Source: a virus
Virus record (IMG/VR): IMGVR_UViG_3300034072_002255
Span: 1-43,690 of that record
Length of the DNA: 43,690 bases
Reading direction: 5' to 3' (one strand)
A model generated the notes under the pieces. The model saw only the letters and a program-made list of their open reading frames with translations, made no database searches and was not told the DNA's origin. Below are positions 17,484 to 25,647 of the stretch, one piece after another (position 1 is the stretch's first letter; each line of letters opens with the position of its first letter). Both the position numbers and the translations under genes were made by a program.

Positions 17484-19287
17484 TGACGATCGGGTCCAGT
17501 GCCACGCCGAGCAGCGTGAAGGGCAGCGGGTCGACCTGCCTGATAAGCACGCCCACATTCTCAGCCGCCTTGTTCGCCATGTTTACCGTCACCTCACCAT
17601 TAATGAGGTTGTCGGCAGCGCCATAGGCTTCGCCCGTTCGGCTTTTCACGATGAACAGGTTGCTTTCGTTGATGCCCGCGAGGATTGATCGCGTATCAGC
17701 AACTGTCAGCACGACCTCGCCAAGCCCTTGCGACCGGCCAAGGTTAAACCCGGCGCTTTGGGTATTCATGCGAACCGGCAGGGTTTCGACTTCGGTGACG
17801 TATGGAATGCCGAACGTTACCCGCGACACAGGGCCGAAATCCTCAGGCAGAGTGAGCGCGCCATTGGTCACAGTCAGATCGCGGATGACCTGCCCGTCAC
17901 AGACACCGACAACATCACTCCGGCCCTCCAGATGCCAAAGCCCGGTAAAGTGCGATTGTGGCGCTTCGAAGGATGCAGACACAGCGCAGTCCATGAAGCA
18001 CGCATCATCCACCGTATCCCAACGATGCGAAGCCATGCGTTCGACAAACTGCCTTGCAACGCCGTTCACGGTGCGCTCGACAATCATGTATAGCCGATCC
18101 TCGCCGTTCTCCGTGATCGAGCAGACCGACTTGACCAGCCCATCTGTTTCACACAGCGTCCAGCCCCAGACGTTTTGCTCTTGCTCCCATGTGAAGCACA
18201 GCAACTTGCCATCAGAACGCGCCGCCCAGATCACAGACCGAGGCTCTTGCGCGTAAGCCCAAGACACAATCGACATCTGTTGCAGAAAATGCGGGGAGAA
18301 GATCGAAACGTCGTTCGACGTCAGGCCATCGATCGCAAAATCAAAGCCCAGCGTGCGAACAGATTGCCCTGTCGACGGAGCATAGAACACCACATTATCG
18401 ACCACCAGAGGCGGCAGGCGCGACGATCCACGCCCAGTCTGCCTCCTAGTGGCAGGCGGCGTTGTCGCGTCCAGAACACCGCCAGACCCGTCACCGTCGA
18501 TGTTGAACACGCTATCCGAAGTCAGGGCAATCAGCGAGGTTGTAGTGACCAACTGGTTTACCGAGTTCACCCGGCCCGCAATGATCGTGAAGGCAATGCT
18601 GTCATCGGCGCGCAGAGGCCGCGACCTGTCCATGTTTTCAAGCTGGCCTGATCGCGTGCCCCAGATGCCATGCGGGATGTTTCTGGTCCGCGCCCACATC
18701 GCCCGTTGCTCAAACAGCGTGACGGTCGAAGGGTAATCACCAGCACCCGGAAACGGATTGTAAGCCTGCGGGGGGGCCTTGTCCAAGGCTGGCCCGATGT
18801 TGTCATCGCGGAAGGTCAGGTCTTCGGTAGTGCCGATATACCCGAAGAACTGCGAGTTTTCCGCCTTGTAGACGTTGTACCGCGTTGCCCCTGCCACTGC
18901 GCTCCATGTGACCGTGTTATAGTTCTTCTTGAGCGTCAGATCATTGAGGCCGGTTGCCTGCCCAGAGGCACGGCTTTCCTGCCCGGTGTCATCGTTGAAC
19001 GCGGTGACGACATAATAAGCGTTCTGCGGGAAGTAGTTTACACCATCGTTGTCCGCGTCGGTGTTACCGACCGTGCTGACGCAGTTGCAATCAGTCGGAG
19101 CGGCTACCGTAGGGCCGAACGAAACATCCTGAAATTCCCAATCGGTGTGAGCGTTGCGCAAAAGCTTGCCGGGGATATGATCAATGTGGGCGATGAACAT
19201 CGTGTCTGCGGTCTGCTCGAAATCGAGTTCCGCCAGTTCCACGCCGTTATACGGACTGCCTACCTTGTAGACGCGCGCACCGCCCAT
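17476..19287 (-). CDS. Tail hub/nozzle protein, C-terminal part (split gene)
   Basis: The 603-residue protein begins MGGARVYKVGSPYNGVEL, which in related phages follows on within a single larger protein rather than beginning one. Residues about 85-155 look like a fibronectin-III-like module (YYVVTAFND, ATRYNVYKA). A conserved propeller-like region then follows (RAMWARTRNIPHGIWGTRSG, DDSIAFTI, VDNVVFYAP). Its start codon overlaps the stop of the N-terminal half (TGATG), so the two are translationally coupled. It should form the tail nozzle, the functional equivalent of T7 gp12. Confidence 0.76.
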   Translation of the reverse strand: MGGARVYKVGSPYNGVELAELDFEQTADTMFIAHIDHIPGKLLRNAHTDWEFQDVSFGPTVAAPTDCNCVSTVGNTDADNDGVNYFPQNAYYVVTAFNDDTGQESRASGQATGLNDLTLKKNYNTVTWSAVAGATRYNVYKAENSQFFGYIGTTEDLTFRDDNIGPALDKAPPQAYNPFPGAGDYPSTVTLFEQRAMWARTRNIPHGIWGTRSGQLENMDRSRPLRADDSIAFTIIAGRVNSVNQLVTTTSLIALTSDSVFNIDGDGSGGVLDATTPPATRRQTGRGSSRLPPLVVDNVVFYAPSTGQSVRTLGFDFAIDGLTSNDVSIFSPHFLQQMSIVSWAYAQEPRSVIWAARSDGKLLCFTWEQEQNVWGWTLCETDGLVKSVCSITENGEDRLYMIVERTVNGVARQFVERMASHRWDTVDDACFMDCAVSASFEAPQSHFTGLWHLEGRSDVVGVCDGQVIRDLTVTNGALTLPEDFGPVSRVTFGIPYVTEVETLPVRMNTQSAGFNLGRSQGLGEVVLTVADTRSILAGINESNLFIVKSRTGEAYGAADNLINGEVTVNMANKAAENVGVLIRQVDPLPFTLLGVALDPIVNG

Positions 19288-19940
19288 CAGAAACCATACC
19301 CAGCTTTGTAGCCAAACAGACCACCAGCGCCACCATAGTAGTCAGGCGGTTCAGGTTCAGCCACAGGAGGAGGCACCACAGGCGCGGTCGGGACTACAGG
19401 CGCACCAGAGCGCACCACACCGCCATCGCAGGATGTGAACGCGTCAACGCCGCTTGTGTCTGCATCGATCGTGAAGTTGTTATCATCAATGATCGTGATG
19501 ACCGGCCATGCCCGACCGTTGAGGAAATCACCCATCCCGCCTGCTACACCAGTGATATAGAACAGATCACCCGGCAGCAGGCCATGATAGGCCACCGTGA
19601 CCTTTGCTTGTGAGGCATTGGTGATGGCAGATATGGCTTGTTCTTCTTCAAGCAACCGACCACCAAAGGCACAAGGCGACATATAGCCTTGCCCCATTTC
19701 CAAGGCATATGTCTGCGTCAGCGAAAATTGAAATGGCACAAGCCGCGTCGGCTGAGACGGATTGATAACTTCGGCGACCAGTTGCGTGCCGGGGCGCTTT
19801 GTCAAACCGCCATACTTCAGGATCAGGACATTACGCGCCTTCTTGACGCCTGCGGCATACATATCCGCATCAAACCGGCCATATAGGTCAGGCGCTATCT
19901 CGCCCCGGCTGAAGTTCGGTTGAGCAGTGCGGAAGGTCAC
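19287..19940 (-). CDS. Tail hub/nozzle protein, N-terminal part with FCCH-like domain (split gene)
   Basis: The 217-residue protein starts with the family signature NFSRGEIAPDLYGR, then KKARNVLILKYGGLTKRPGT and LVPFQFS. It contains an insert resembling the ubiquitin-E1 FCCH domain seen in phage tail proteins (VTVAYHGLLPGDLFYITGV, FTIDADTSG, about residues 110-165). It ends in a Pro/Gly-rich tail. In the family as I know it, this region and the next gene form one polypeptide. Here a TGA stop overlaps an ATG. Start is GTG 19940, overlapping the gp11-like gene. Confidence 0.74.
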   Translation of the reverse strand: MTFRTAQPNFSRGEIAPDLYGRFDADMYAAGVKKARNVLILKYGGLTKRPGTQLVAEVINPSQPTRLVPFQFSLTQTYALEMGQGYMSPCAFGGRLLEEEQAISAITNASQAKVTVAYHGLLPGDLFYITGVAGGMGDFLNGRAWPVITIIDDNNFTIDADTSGVDAFTSCDGGVVRSGAPVVPTAPVVPPPVAEPEPPDYYGGAGGLFGYKAGYGF

Positions 19941-20581
19941 GGCACGTAATTCCCGACACCGGCCCGCGCATACTCTGCTTCAGAGATATACCGGCGAGGC
20001 GTCGACTGCCGCTTGTTCTCTTCATCGCCGATCGCGCGTTGCCGTGCCACTTCAGCCTGTTGCGACAGGTATTGCGCGACCTTGGCATCCTTCTTGATGG
20101 GCAGGGCAATCCGTGCACCAAGTTCAAGTTCGAATGCTCGCTGGACAGAAGCTGGCAGGTCTGCAGCCGTGATGTTTTTGCGCGTGTAAACCAGTGTCGC
20201 GGTCGGCACGTTGGTATAGATCACCCCGCCTTCGTTAAGGAAGGCCAGTGTCATGCCATCCTGAAGAGGGAACGAGTACGGCCCGAACGTCGGCAGGATA
20301 ACGGCATCATCCTCCACTTCCCGCACCGCAAGAGGCTGCGCCATATCTGAAGGCACGGCATAGGCGTAAAGCCATTCGGCAGGCCGATCATTCGTGACAG
20401 CAGCCAGCACTTCACGCTTGGTCAGCCAATGCCATTCGGTCCAGTCAGCCAGTTCATCCAGAAGGGGTTGAGCGAACCGGACAACTTCGCGCGCCTCAAG
20501 CGAACCTTCTTCAAAATCAGCAATGGCCCCGGCAGCGATCTGCGCCAAGGCCCGGTTGCAGAGTTCCAGAAGCGTAGCCAT
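19937..20581 (-). CDS. Tail tubular protein A-like (T7 gp11 type adaptor)
   Basis: The 214-residue protein begins with the helix expected for gp11-type adaptors (LLELCNRALAQIA, then RFAQPLLDELADWTEWHWLTKREVLAA). The family WLYAYAVPSDMAQPLAV strand region follows, with a late helical pair (SVQRAFELELGARIALPI). Proteins of this type form the ring between portal and nozzle. It sits immediately before the nozzle genes, with a short overlap. ATG 20581 overlaps the upstream gene by one base. Confidence 0.82.
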   Translation of the reverse strand: MATLLELCNRALAQIAAGAIADFEEGSLEAREVVRFAQPLLDELADWTEWHWLTKREVLAAVTNDRPAEWLYAYAVPSDMAQPLAVREVEDDAVILPTFGPYSFPLQDGMTLAFLNEGGVIYTNVPTATLVYTRKNITAADLPASVQRAFELELGARIALPIKKDAKVAQYLSQQAEVARQRAIGDEENKRQSTPRRYISEAEYARAGVGNYVP

Positions 20582-20883
20582 CAGGCGACAGTTCGAGCCG
20601 TAATCTTGACCGTCTGCCCGGTTGTCACGAAGGTGCGCAGCGGCATTTGCACATTGGCAGGAAGGAAGAAGCCGTTTGTCGCCGTGGCATCCTTCGTCTC
20701 ACCAGCGCGACTGATCGTCACATAGTGCGCTGTGTCAGAAAACAGGATGCACACATCGCTATTGGTCGGGATGGCATTCGAGGCAGCAGATGTGGTGGAG
20801 GTCGTTACCGTCTCTGTGCTGAGAGGGAAGCCTGCAACCCCAAGGTCCACATTGTCGAAGTAGGAAATGTAAAGCGTGGCCAT
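20581..20883 (-). CDS. Hypothetical structural protein
   Basis: This 100-residue, Thr/Ala-rich beta-type protein (STETVTTSTTSAASNAIPTN; ATNGFFLPANVQMPL) lies between the capsid module and the tail adaptor. I do not recognise the family; position and composition suggest a minor head or head-tail protein. It is the first gene after a promoter-like signal (site B) and a GGGG-containing leader hairpin, so it probably heads the tail-gene transcript. Confidence 0.7.
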   Translation of the reverse strand: MATLYISYFDNVDLGVAGFPLSTETVTTSTTSAASNAIPTNSDVCILFSDTAHYVTISRAGETKDATATNGFFLPANVQMPLRTFVTTGQTVKITARTVA

Positions 20884-20889
20884 ATCAAA

Positions 20890-20905
20890 CCCCTTTTGTC
20901 GGGGG
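20890..20905 (-). promoter_or_regulatory. Leader hairpin with ribosome site in its 3' arm
   Basis: CCCC (minus 20905-20902) pairs with GGGG (20893-20890) around an 8-base loop. AAAAGGGG is the Shine-Dalgarno for ATG 20883. The arrangement mirrors the leaders at 6561 and 25648. Confidence 0.4.
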
Positions 20906-20906
20906 A

Positions 20907-20935
20907 TAGGGCGAGGCTTCAGGCGATTGAATCGC
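20907..20935 (-). promoter_or_regulatory. Promoter-like signal GCGATTCAA-N18-TA (site B)
   Basis: Minus strand: GCGATTCAA at 20935-20927, TA at 20908-20907 (18-base spacing). Here the motif is also part of a perfect 13-base palindrome, GCGATTGAATCGC (20924-20936 region). It starts at the stop codon of the coiled-coil gene and lies 44 bases before ATG 20883. Confidence 0.6.
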
Positions 20936-21132
20936 TAGGGCTCAAGCGCCGTGATACGCGTTTCATGGTCAGCCGCAGTCGCCTGTAGTGCCGCCACCAA
21001 TGCCTCTAGCGCGGCAATGCGGCTTTCATGATCGGCAACCTGCACGCCATCAGCCGCAACAGTCGGGCCTGGCACCTCTTGGGCGCGCCGGTTCGGGATG
21101 TCGGTGAGGTTGAGGTTTTTGCCTTGGAACAT
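20935..21132 (-). CDS. Small coiled-coil protein with repeated DHE.RI.ALE motif
   Basis: This 65-residue protein has a short N-terminal segment (FQGKNLNLTDIPNRRAQ) and two copies of DHE(S/T)RI(A/T)ALE separated by VAALQATAA. That pattern gives a helical trimeric- or dimeric-coiled-coil look. No family was recognised. It lies after a terminator-like hairpin that follows the capsid genes, so it may be made at a lower level than the capsid proteins. Confidence 0.6.
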   Translation of the reverse strand: MFQGKNLNLTDIPNRRAQEVPGPTVAADGVQVADHESRIAALEALVAALQATAADHETRITALEP

Positions 21133-21161
21133 AGAAAGCGGGCCGAGGTTTCCCCCGGCCC
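21133..21161 (-). terminator. Terminator-like hairpin after the capsid/cement module
   Basis: On the minus strand GGGCCGGGG pairs with CCTCGGCCC (one G-U) around a GAAA loop (21161-21140), followed by GCTTTCT. The T-run is short, so this is probably a partial terminator or mRNA 3'-end stabiliser that keeps capsid expression higher than the genes that follow. Confidence 0.6.
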
Positions 21162-21168
21162 ATCCCCC

Positions 21169-21363
21169 TTACTCTGCCTTGGCGCGAGGGCGGGAACCAC
21201 CCTTCTTGCCATCAGCATCGTGATCAAGCGGATCGACAGGCTCACCCTTGGCGTCCAGTTCGATCCACGTCTTGCCCTTGGGCGCATCGGTCGTAAACGT
21301 GTCGCCAGCGAAAATGTAGTTTTCGTCGACGTAGACGTTTTCAGTTGCGCGATAAGTAGCCAT
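21169..21363 (-). CDS. Small head-associated protein
   Basis: The 64-residue protein begins MATYRATENVYVDENYIFAGD, has an acidic centre and ends with a basic tail (KKGGSRPRAKAE). It starts one base inside the stop of the cement-protein gene. Similar small proteins with an N-terminal beta-hairpin often accompany capsid genes. The exact role is unknown to me; a head-completion or decoration function is inferred from position only. Confidence 0.65.
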   Translation of the reverse strand: MATYRATENVYVDENYIFAGDTFTTDAPKGKTWIELDAKGEPVDPLDHDADGKKGGSRPRAKAE

Positions 21364-21806
21364 TACGCACCCCCGATCGTCTTGTTGGTCTGGCGGGCCA
21401 TGACAACGCCTGCGGTGATCTTGCCGGTAGTCGGCGCGGTCCCGGTGATGTCATAGAAAAGACGAACGTAACGAGCCTTGGTCCCTTCCGGGAACTCATA
21501 GGGCGTCTCGAACTGGTAGCCAGCCACCAGAGCAGCAAGCAGGACAGTCTGCCCGCTCTGGATCGTGGTCCAGCTCGAATTGTCGGGCGAGGTCTGGACC
21601 TGCACGACAAGGCTAGTGAGGTTGTTGAACGTCTCAGTTACGCGAACCGAGAGGTAGACGCATTCCTCGCCAATGCCGATATCGCGCGTCAGGGCCGAAC
21701 CGCCATAAGGCGTGCCGGTTGCGCCGAGGTCGATCACATTGGTCGAGGCCGCGTCTGCCGTGATTGCCTGCGCATCGGAGAGCAGGAGCGAGTTATCGTA
21801 AATCAT
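21363..21806 (-). CDS. Capsid cement/decoration protein, Bbp16-like
   Basis: The 147-residue beta-rich protein begins with a pattern (SDAQAITADAASTNVIDLGATG) that I recognise from Bbp16-type cement proteins of phage BPP-1. It continues with LVVQVQTSPDNSSW and KARYVRLFYDITG. These proteins bind between capsomers and stabilise the expanded shell. It directly follows the major capsid gene and has a good AAGGAG ribosome site before ATG 21806. Family assignment is by recall of the N-terminal signature and gene order. Confidence 0.82.
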   Translation of the reverse strand: MIYDNSLLLSDAQAITADAASTNVIDLGATGTPYGGSALTRDIGIGEECVYLSVRVTETFNNLTSLVVQVQTSPDNSSWTTIQSGQTVLLAALVAGYQFETPYEFPEGTKARYVRLFYDITGTAPTTGKITAGVVMARQTNKTIGGA

Positions 21807-21818
21807 CGGTCGATCTCC

Positions 21819-22838
21819 TTACGAAAGCGCTGCTTCGGTGTTGAGCAGGGCATCGGTTTCGCGGATGGGGATGCCGCGCCAGGTCAGGACTTCCTCGCCC
21901 TGAATTTCCTTAGGCACGAGACGCACGAAGTTGTCGGTCGAGCCGCCGCGTCCGTTGGTCTGTTCCGCATCAAGCGCTTCCATCAGCGTGCGGTTCAAGT
22001 AGATCACGGTGCGACCCGGCGACATCTGGCCCGGCTTTTCCATCTTGTAGGCGCGACGGCCCTGCAGACGGTAGTAAGCCTTGCGCATCAGCGGATTGAG
22101 CGCCGTCGAACCAGCAATGAGATCCGAAACGTCGATGTTCGCAACGCGTGCATTGTAGCGCCAGTCCTTGACGGCGATGCCCGCGTGCTGCGTGAACATC
22201 TCTTCCTTGACGTAGTACGGATTGCCCGAACCGTCGAGGATGCGCTGTTCACCCTTGTCTTCGCGCATGACGCCAGCAGGGATGTTTTCGGGCGTCAGCA
22301 TCGAGGTCTGACCGTCGCCATGGGTGACGAACCAGATCGAGGCGTTGTCCGAACCAGCGCCGCCGCCGTTGATCACATTGGCATTGGCCAGCGTGTTGTA
22401 ACGAGGAGCAAGGCCGTGGAACTGCTTGCCGTTGATCAGCACGTTCGAATAGAACACCGCGCTTTCCATGGTCTGGGCCATGGTTTCAAGGAAGCCGTTT
22501 GCTTCCATCAAGCGCAGCTTCGAAGCCTGATCGGGCTTCAGCTTGAGCAGACGGGCGTCGACGCTCGACAGACCTTCGATGAAGCCGGTCGTGTCTTCGA
22601 CTTGAGTGTAAGTGCCCTTGCTCTGAGCGATGCCCTGATAGAGCGCACCCCAAGAGACAGACGGCAGGCCGGTCCGAATGGACGAGACGTGCTTTGCGCC
22701 CTTGTTGCAGGTGATGACGTTGGCGTCCTTCATGAAAGGCGTCAGGTTGGTCAGGGCTTCGACGACATCGCCGATCCCGTCACCGCCCGCTTTCAGAACG
22801 TCGATGAGATTCCAGTAGGTAGTGCCAAGAACGGCCAT
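21819..22838 (-). CDS. Major capsid protein (BPP-1-like group)
   Basis: This 339-residue protein lies between the scaffold and cement genes and has the usual size and composition of podoviral major capsid proteins of the HK97 fold. Features include an N-terminal helix, VSWGALYQGIAQSKGTYTQ (probable E-loop region) and a long helical middle. The C-terminal region contains GRTVIYLNRTLMEALDAEQ. A very strong ribosome site (AAAGGGGG, 7 bases before ATG) fits its high level of synthesis. Fold and group assignment come from context and general resemblance. Confidence 0.88.
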   Translation of the reverse strand: MAVLGTTYWNLIDVLKAGGDGIGDVVEALTNLTPFMKDANVITCNKGAKHVSSIRTGLPSVSWGALYQGIAQSKGTYTQVEDTTGFIEGLSSVDARLLKLKPDQASKLRLMEANGFLETMAQTMESAVFYSNVLINGKQFHGLAPRYNTLANANVINGGGAGSDNASIWFVTHGDGQTSMLTPENIPAGVMREDKGEQRILDGSGNPYYVKEEMFTQHAGIAVKDWRYNARVANIDVSDLIAGSTALNPLMRKAYYRLQGRRAYKMEKPGQMSPGRTVIYLNRTLMEALDAEQTNGRGGSTDNFVRLVPKEIQGEEVLTWRGIPIRETDALLNTEAALS

Positions 22839-22849
22839 GATTACCCCCT

Positions 22850-23500
22850 TTAGTCGTTGGGATAGAGCCGCTTTTCGAGCGGCGTTTGGGTTGAACCTCC
22901 CGCGCCGGAGCGCACGAAGTCACCATCCTCAGACACCATCTCACCAAGACGCCGCGCCATGCGGATCATGTCGGGATGATTACCAAGTCCGGTTTCGGTG
23001 AGCAGTTGGCGGAAGGGATGGCCTTCGGTGTATCCGAGAGCATCAAGGCCCTTGCCCGCCAAATGCACGGTCTGTTCGCGGTTGCCTCCGCCAATCTCGG
23101 CATCAGCGTTGAAGGCATCGAGCCATTCCTTGCGCTGCGCCGCCATCAGGTCCGTCATCTGCGCGGTCTGTGCAGTGATGGCCTTGTCCATTGCCTGCTT
23201 GACGATCGGCAGAAGAGCGTTGGCCTGTTCGTTCGAAAGGCCCGCTTCCTTCAGGATCGGTTCGGCAGTGCCCAGAAGTTCCGCGTCAATCTCCATCCCC
23301 TCAAGGGTGAGTTCGTACTTTTCGGGAACTACGGGGGTGGCTGGTTCCTCCGCCTTGGCTTCCGGCTCCGTGGCCGGGGCCTCCGGTTCAGCCAGCGCGC
23401 CGCCAAGAACGGTTTCATCGGCGACAACATCAGGCGTCGTCGTCTCCACCGGGGAGGTCTCTGTAGCGGTCTGTGTCTCGATTACGGTTTCGTCTGCCAC
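22850..23500 (-). CDS. Capsid scaffolding/assembly protein
   Basis: The 216-residue acidic protein has a Thr/Glu/Pro-rich disordered N-terminal third and a helical centre (EILKEAGLSNEQANALLPIVKQ-type, about residues 80-130). A basic tip (LEKRLYPND) lies at the C-terminus. This is the scaffold pattern, and the gene lies just before the major capsid gene. No protease residues were recognised. GTG 23500 is the only suitable start; the gene overlaps the Bbp19-like gene by 71 bases in another frame. Confidence 0.82.
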   Translation of the reverse strand: MADETVIETQTATETSPVETTTPDVVADETVLGGALAEPEAPATEPEAKAEEPATPVVPEKYELTLEGMEIDAELLGTAEPILKEAGLSNEQANALLPIVKQAMDKAITAQTAQMTDLMAAQRKEWLDAFNADAEIGGGNREQTVHLAGKGLDALGYTEGHPFRQLLTETGLGNHPDMIRMARRLGEMVSEDGDFVRSGAGGSTQTPLEKRLYPND

Positions 23501-23786
23501 TGGTCGGCTCCTTGGGGTTCATTGCTTCGCGGATTGCTGCATCGAGCGTCGTGATCGCTTCAGGATCAGCGGCACGGATTTGCTCGGGCTGGCCAAGGTG
23601 GGCCATCTGCAGCAGGTCGAACCCCAGGCTTCGGCGTCCCTCGAAATGGCCGAGGTCACGCCCTGTTTGCCCATTGGCAGGAGCGTAGTGGCCGAGGATG
23701 CCCGCGCTTTGAATCGCGGCGAACAGGAAGCGTCGGAACTCAGGGCGAGACAGAAGAAATTCAGCGTCGTTCGGATCAAGGATCAC
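23430..23786 (-). CDS. Bbp19-like phage protein
   Basis: The 118-residue protein has the pattern of the Bbp19 family between portal and scaffold: FLFAAIQSAGILGHY, an FEGRRSLGFDLLQM block with the characteristic GRR..G, and an acidic end. Its exact role in head assembly is not known to me. It starts with GTG 23786, overlapping the portal stop by four bases. Its 3' end overlaps the scaffold start by 71 bases, an unusually long overlap. An exact GCGATTCAA (23717-23709) occurs in its coding region, without the TA partner. Confidence 0.74.
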   Translation of the reverse strand: MILDPNDAEFLLSRPEFRRFLFAAIQSAGILGHYAPANGQTGRDLGHFEGRRSLGFDLLQMAHLGQPEQIRAADPEAITTLDAAIREAMNPKEPTSGRRNRNRDTDRYRDLPGGDDDA

Positions 23787-25468
23787 GCAGGCATCATCCT
23801 GTTGAGGAGGCTTTCACCGCCACCGACATCTGTTTCGGAAAGCAGGCGGGCTGCATCTGCACCTTGCTGCATGGCCGGAGCCATCGCCGCCATCTGCGCG
23901 GCCTGTTGCTGTTGCTGGCGCGAGGCGCGGATAGCCTCCACGTCCTTGATGTTGCGGATCAGCTTGGCAGGCGCACCGGCACGATAGCCGTATTCGTCAA
24001 TCGCTTCGTCGAAGTTGATCTTGTCGAGCGCTTCAGGATTGACCGCAGCCATGTTGCCGACAAAGCCGACCACACGTTCGATCTGGCCAATGCCGACCAT
24101 GCGCTGCATCTGCGTCAGGATCGACACGAACTCGACATTGATGGGCGCGCCAGAAAGCGCCTCAGGCACGGGCGGTAACATCTGCCCACGCGACATGATG
24201 CCGAATGCACGGTCGATCGCGATTTCCAGCTTTTCATTGGCAACGCGCTCAATGACCGGGCCAAGCTGCGTCAGCTTTTCCTCGTTGCGGGCCGCAATCT
24301 CTTCCATATTGCGAGGCTGCACACCGCGCATGTTGGTGATGGCGTTAAACAGGTCAGCGAACGACAGGCCATCGATTTGCTGATGGCACTTCATGATCTC
24401 TTCGCCGATCGCGTTCACGGCCTGATACGGCATCTGATACGGAACGATGATCTGGTCTTTGTCGACGCTGGACGCGGTGACGGTGCGGCCCGGTTCACCA
24501 GTCAGACGAATACCGGCAGGCACGATCTTTTCAGGCTTAACCATCGCGTCGATGGCTTCGTTGCGGCGCTTGGCCTGCATCTGCAGTTCACGCAGCGCAG
24601 GCAGACTTTCCATGCCAGGAGAGACGCCATAGGTATCACCGCCCACGACATCCCAACGCGGTGCCCAAAAGGGCTGTTCTTCATACCCCGAGACGCGGAG
24701 CAGGTTGCGCTCGCCGTCTTGGTCATCCCAATAGACCGAGCGCCATGGCTTTGACCCGAACTTGAGCGGGTTGTGATCCGGGTTTGGCTCGATCGCGTGA
24801 TAGAACTCGACCGGCTGTTCGTAGTCGGACTTGTCGTAAAGCCCACGGATGCGGTTTGAGACGCGGCCCTTAAACGTGTCGACCGCCTGCTTCACTGTCA
24901 TCGGGCAGAAGCGATAGAGCGTGTCAGGCGTCATCGCATCGCCCAGCGCGATCCAGTACTCCCCGGCAGTCAGGGCGTGACAGACAGACCCGACCTTGGG
25001 ATGCTCGACCATCACACAGGCTTCAGTGCCGAACAGCCCTTCCTCTGCGTATCCAGCCTTCACCGCGCCGTAGAAGTTGCCGCCAGCAAAGAAGGCATAC
25101 ATGCGGCGCTCGACTTCAGAGAGCCATTCACGGATGCCTTCGCCCTCGTTCATCTGGTCATCAGCCAGCTTGAGCGTGAACCATGGGCGTGATGCACTCG
25201 ACAGGCCCGAGGTCATGCCATTGGCCAGCGTGCGGAATGCTTCGATGCCGTGCGGATCAAACAGCGCCTTGTTGCGTGTGCGGCGCAGGGAGCCTTGCTT
25301 GTCCTTCTGGGTCGTCAGGAAGCGGGAACGAGCAGGCTGCGCAAAGCGGGCGATGTCGCGCCACTCATCTTCGTAGTCGGTGCGAATGTTTTTCATGCCC
25401 ACAAGCCGAAGCCTGCAGTGCTTGCGGATATCCGCGTCCTTGCCGGTAATGTCCGGAGCGTCAGCCAA
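23783..25468 (-). CDS. Portal (head-tail connector) protein
   Basis: This is the large portal of T7/BPP-1-type phages (561 residues from TTG 25468). The N-terminal EDEWRDIARFAQPARSRFL block is the family start. Later features are GIEAFRTLANGMTSGLSSASRPWF, the GVSPGMESLPALRELQMQAKRR stem region and a Gln-rich C-terminal crown (RASRQQQQQAAQ). Twelve copies should form the channel for DNA entry and exit. The frame extends to TTG 25522, but a start at 25468 gives the short N-terminus usual for the family and an overlap with the preceding stop (TTGGCTGA). Confidence 0.88.
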   Translation of the reverse strand: MADAPDITGKDADIRKHCRLRLVGMKNIRTDYEDEWRDIARFAQPARSRFLTTQKDKQGSLRRTRNKALFDPHGIEAFRTLANGMTSGLSSASRPWFTLKLADDQMNEGEGIREWLSEVERRMYAFFAGGNFYGAVKAGYAEEGLFGTEACVMVEHPKVGSVCHALTAGEYWIALGDAMTPDTLYRFCPMTVKQAVDTFKGRVSNRIRGLYDKSDYEQPVEFYHAIEPNPDHNPLKFGSKPWRSVYWDDQDGERNLLRVSGYEEQPFWAPRWDVVGGDTYGVSPGMESLPALRELQMQAKRRNEAIDAMVKPEKIVPAGIRLTGEPGRTVTASSVDKDQIIVPYQMPYQAVNAIGEEIMKCHQQIDGLSFADLFNAITNMRGVQPRNMEEIAARNEEKLTQLGPVIERVANEKLEIAIDRAFGIMSRGQMLPPVPEALSGAPINVEFVSILTQMQRMVGIGQIERVVGFVGNMAAVNPEALDKINFDEAIDEYGYRAGAPAKLIRNIKDVEAIRASRQQQQQAAQMAAMAPAMQQGADAARLLSETDVGGGESLLNRMMPA

Positions 25469-25643
25469 GGGTAGGCTTGCCGACCGCAGGCGAACCGAGT
25501 GTGCCCTGTGCTGAAGTGACAAGGCCCGCCATCAGCATACGGCGGCGCTTGCTGTCATCCATGGAGCCAGCAGGAGCGCCAGCATCGGGCAGCTTTACCG
25601 CCTGCCGGTCAGGGACGGACGGGATATCAGGTGCGCCGCAGAT
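25461..25643 (-). CDS. MCGAP-type small head protein with apparent ATC start
   Basis: This 60-codon frame reads CGAPDIPSVPDRQ directly after an ATC codon. Small proteins beginning MCGAP and located before the portal gene are familiar from related phages. Here the expected ATG is ATC, with a perfect AGGAGG 5 bases upstream and an in-frame TAG just before it, so no upstream start is possible. The C-terminal half contains DDSKRRRMLMAGLVTSAQ. Either ATC initiates, which is rare, or translation starts at an internal ATG (25562) and the front is lost. It overlaps the portal start. Confidence 0.6.
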   Translation of the reverse strand: MCGAPDIPSVPDRQAVKLPDAGAPAGSMDDSKRRRMLMAGLVTSAQGTLGSPAVGKPTLG

Positions 25644-25647
25644 GGTA

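Noticed and set aside
23709-23717. Sixth exact copy of GCGATTCAA (minus strand)
   Set aside because: It lies within the Bbp19-like coding sequence, 209 bases from the next start, and lacks TA after 18 bases, so it was not counted as a promoter.
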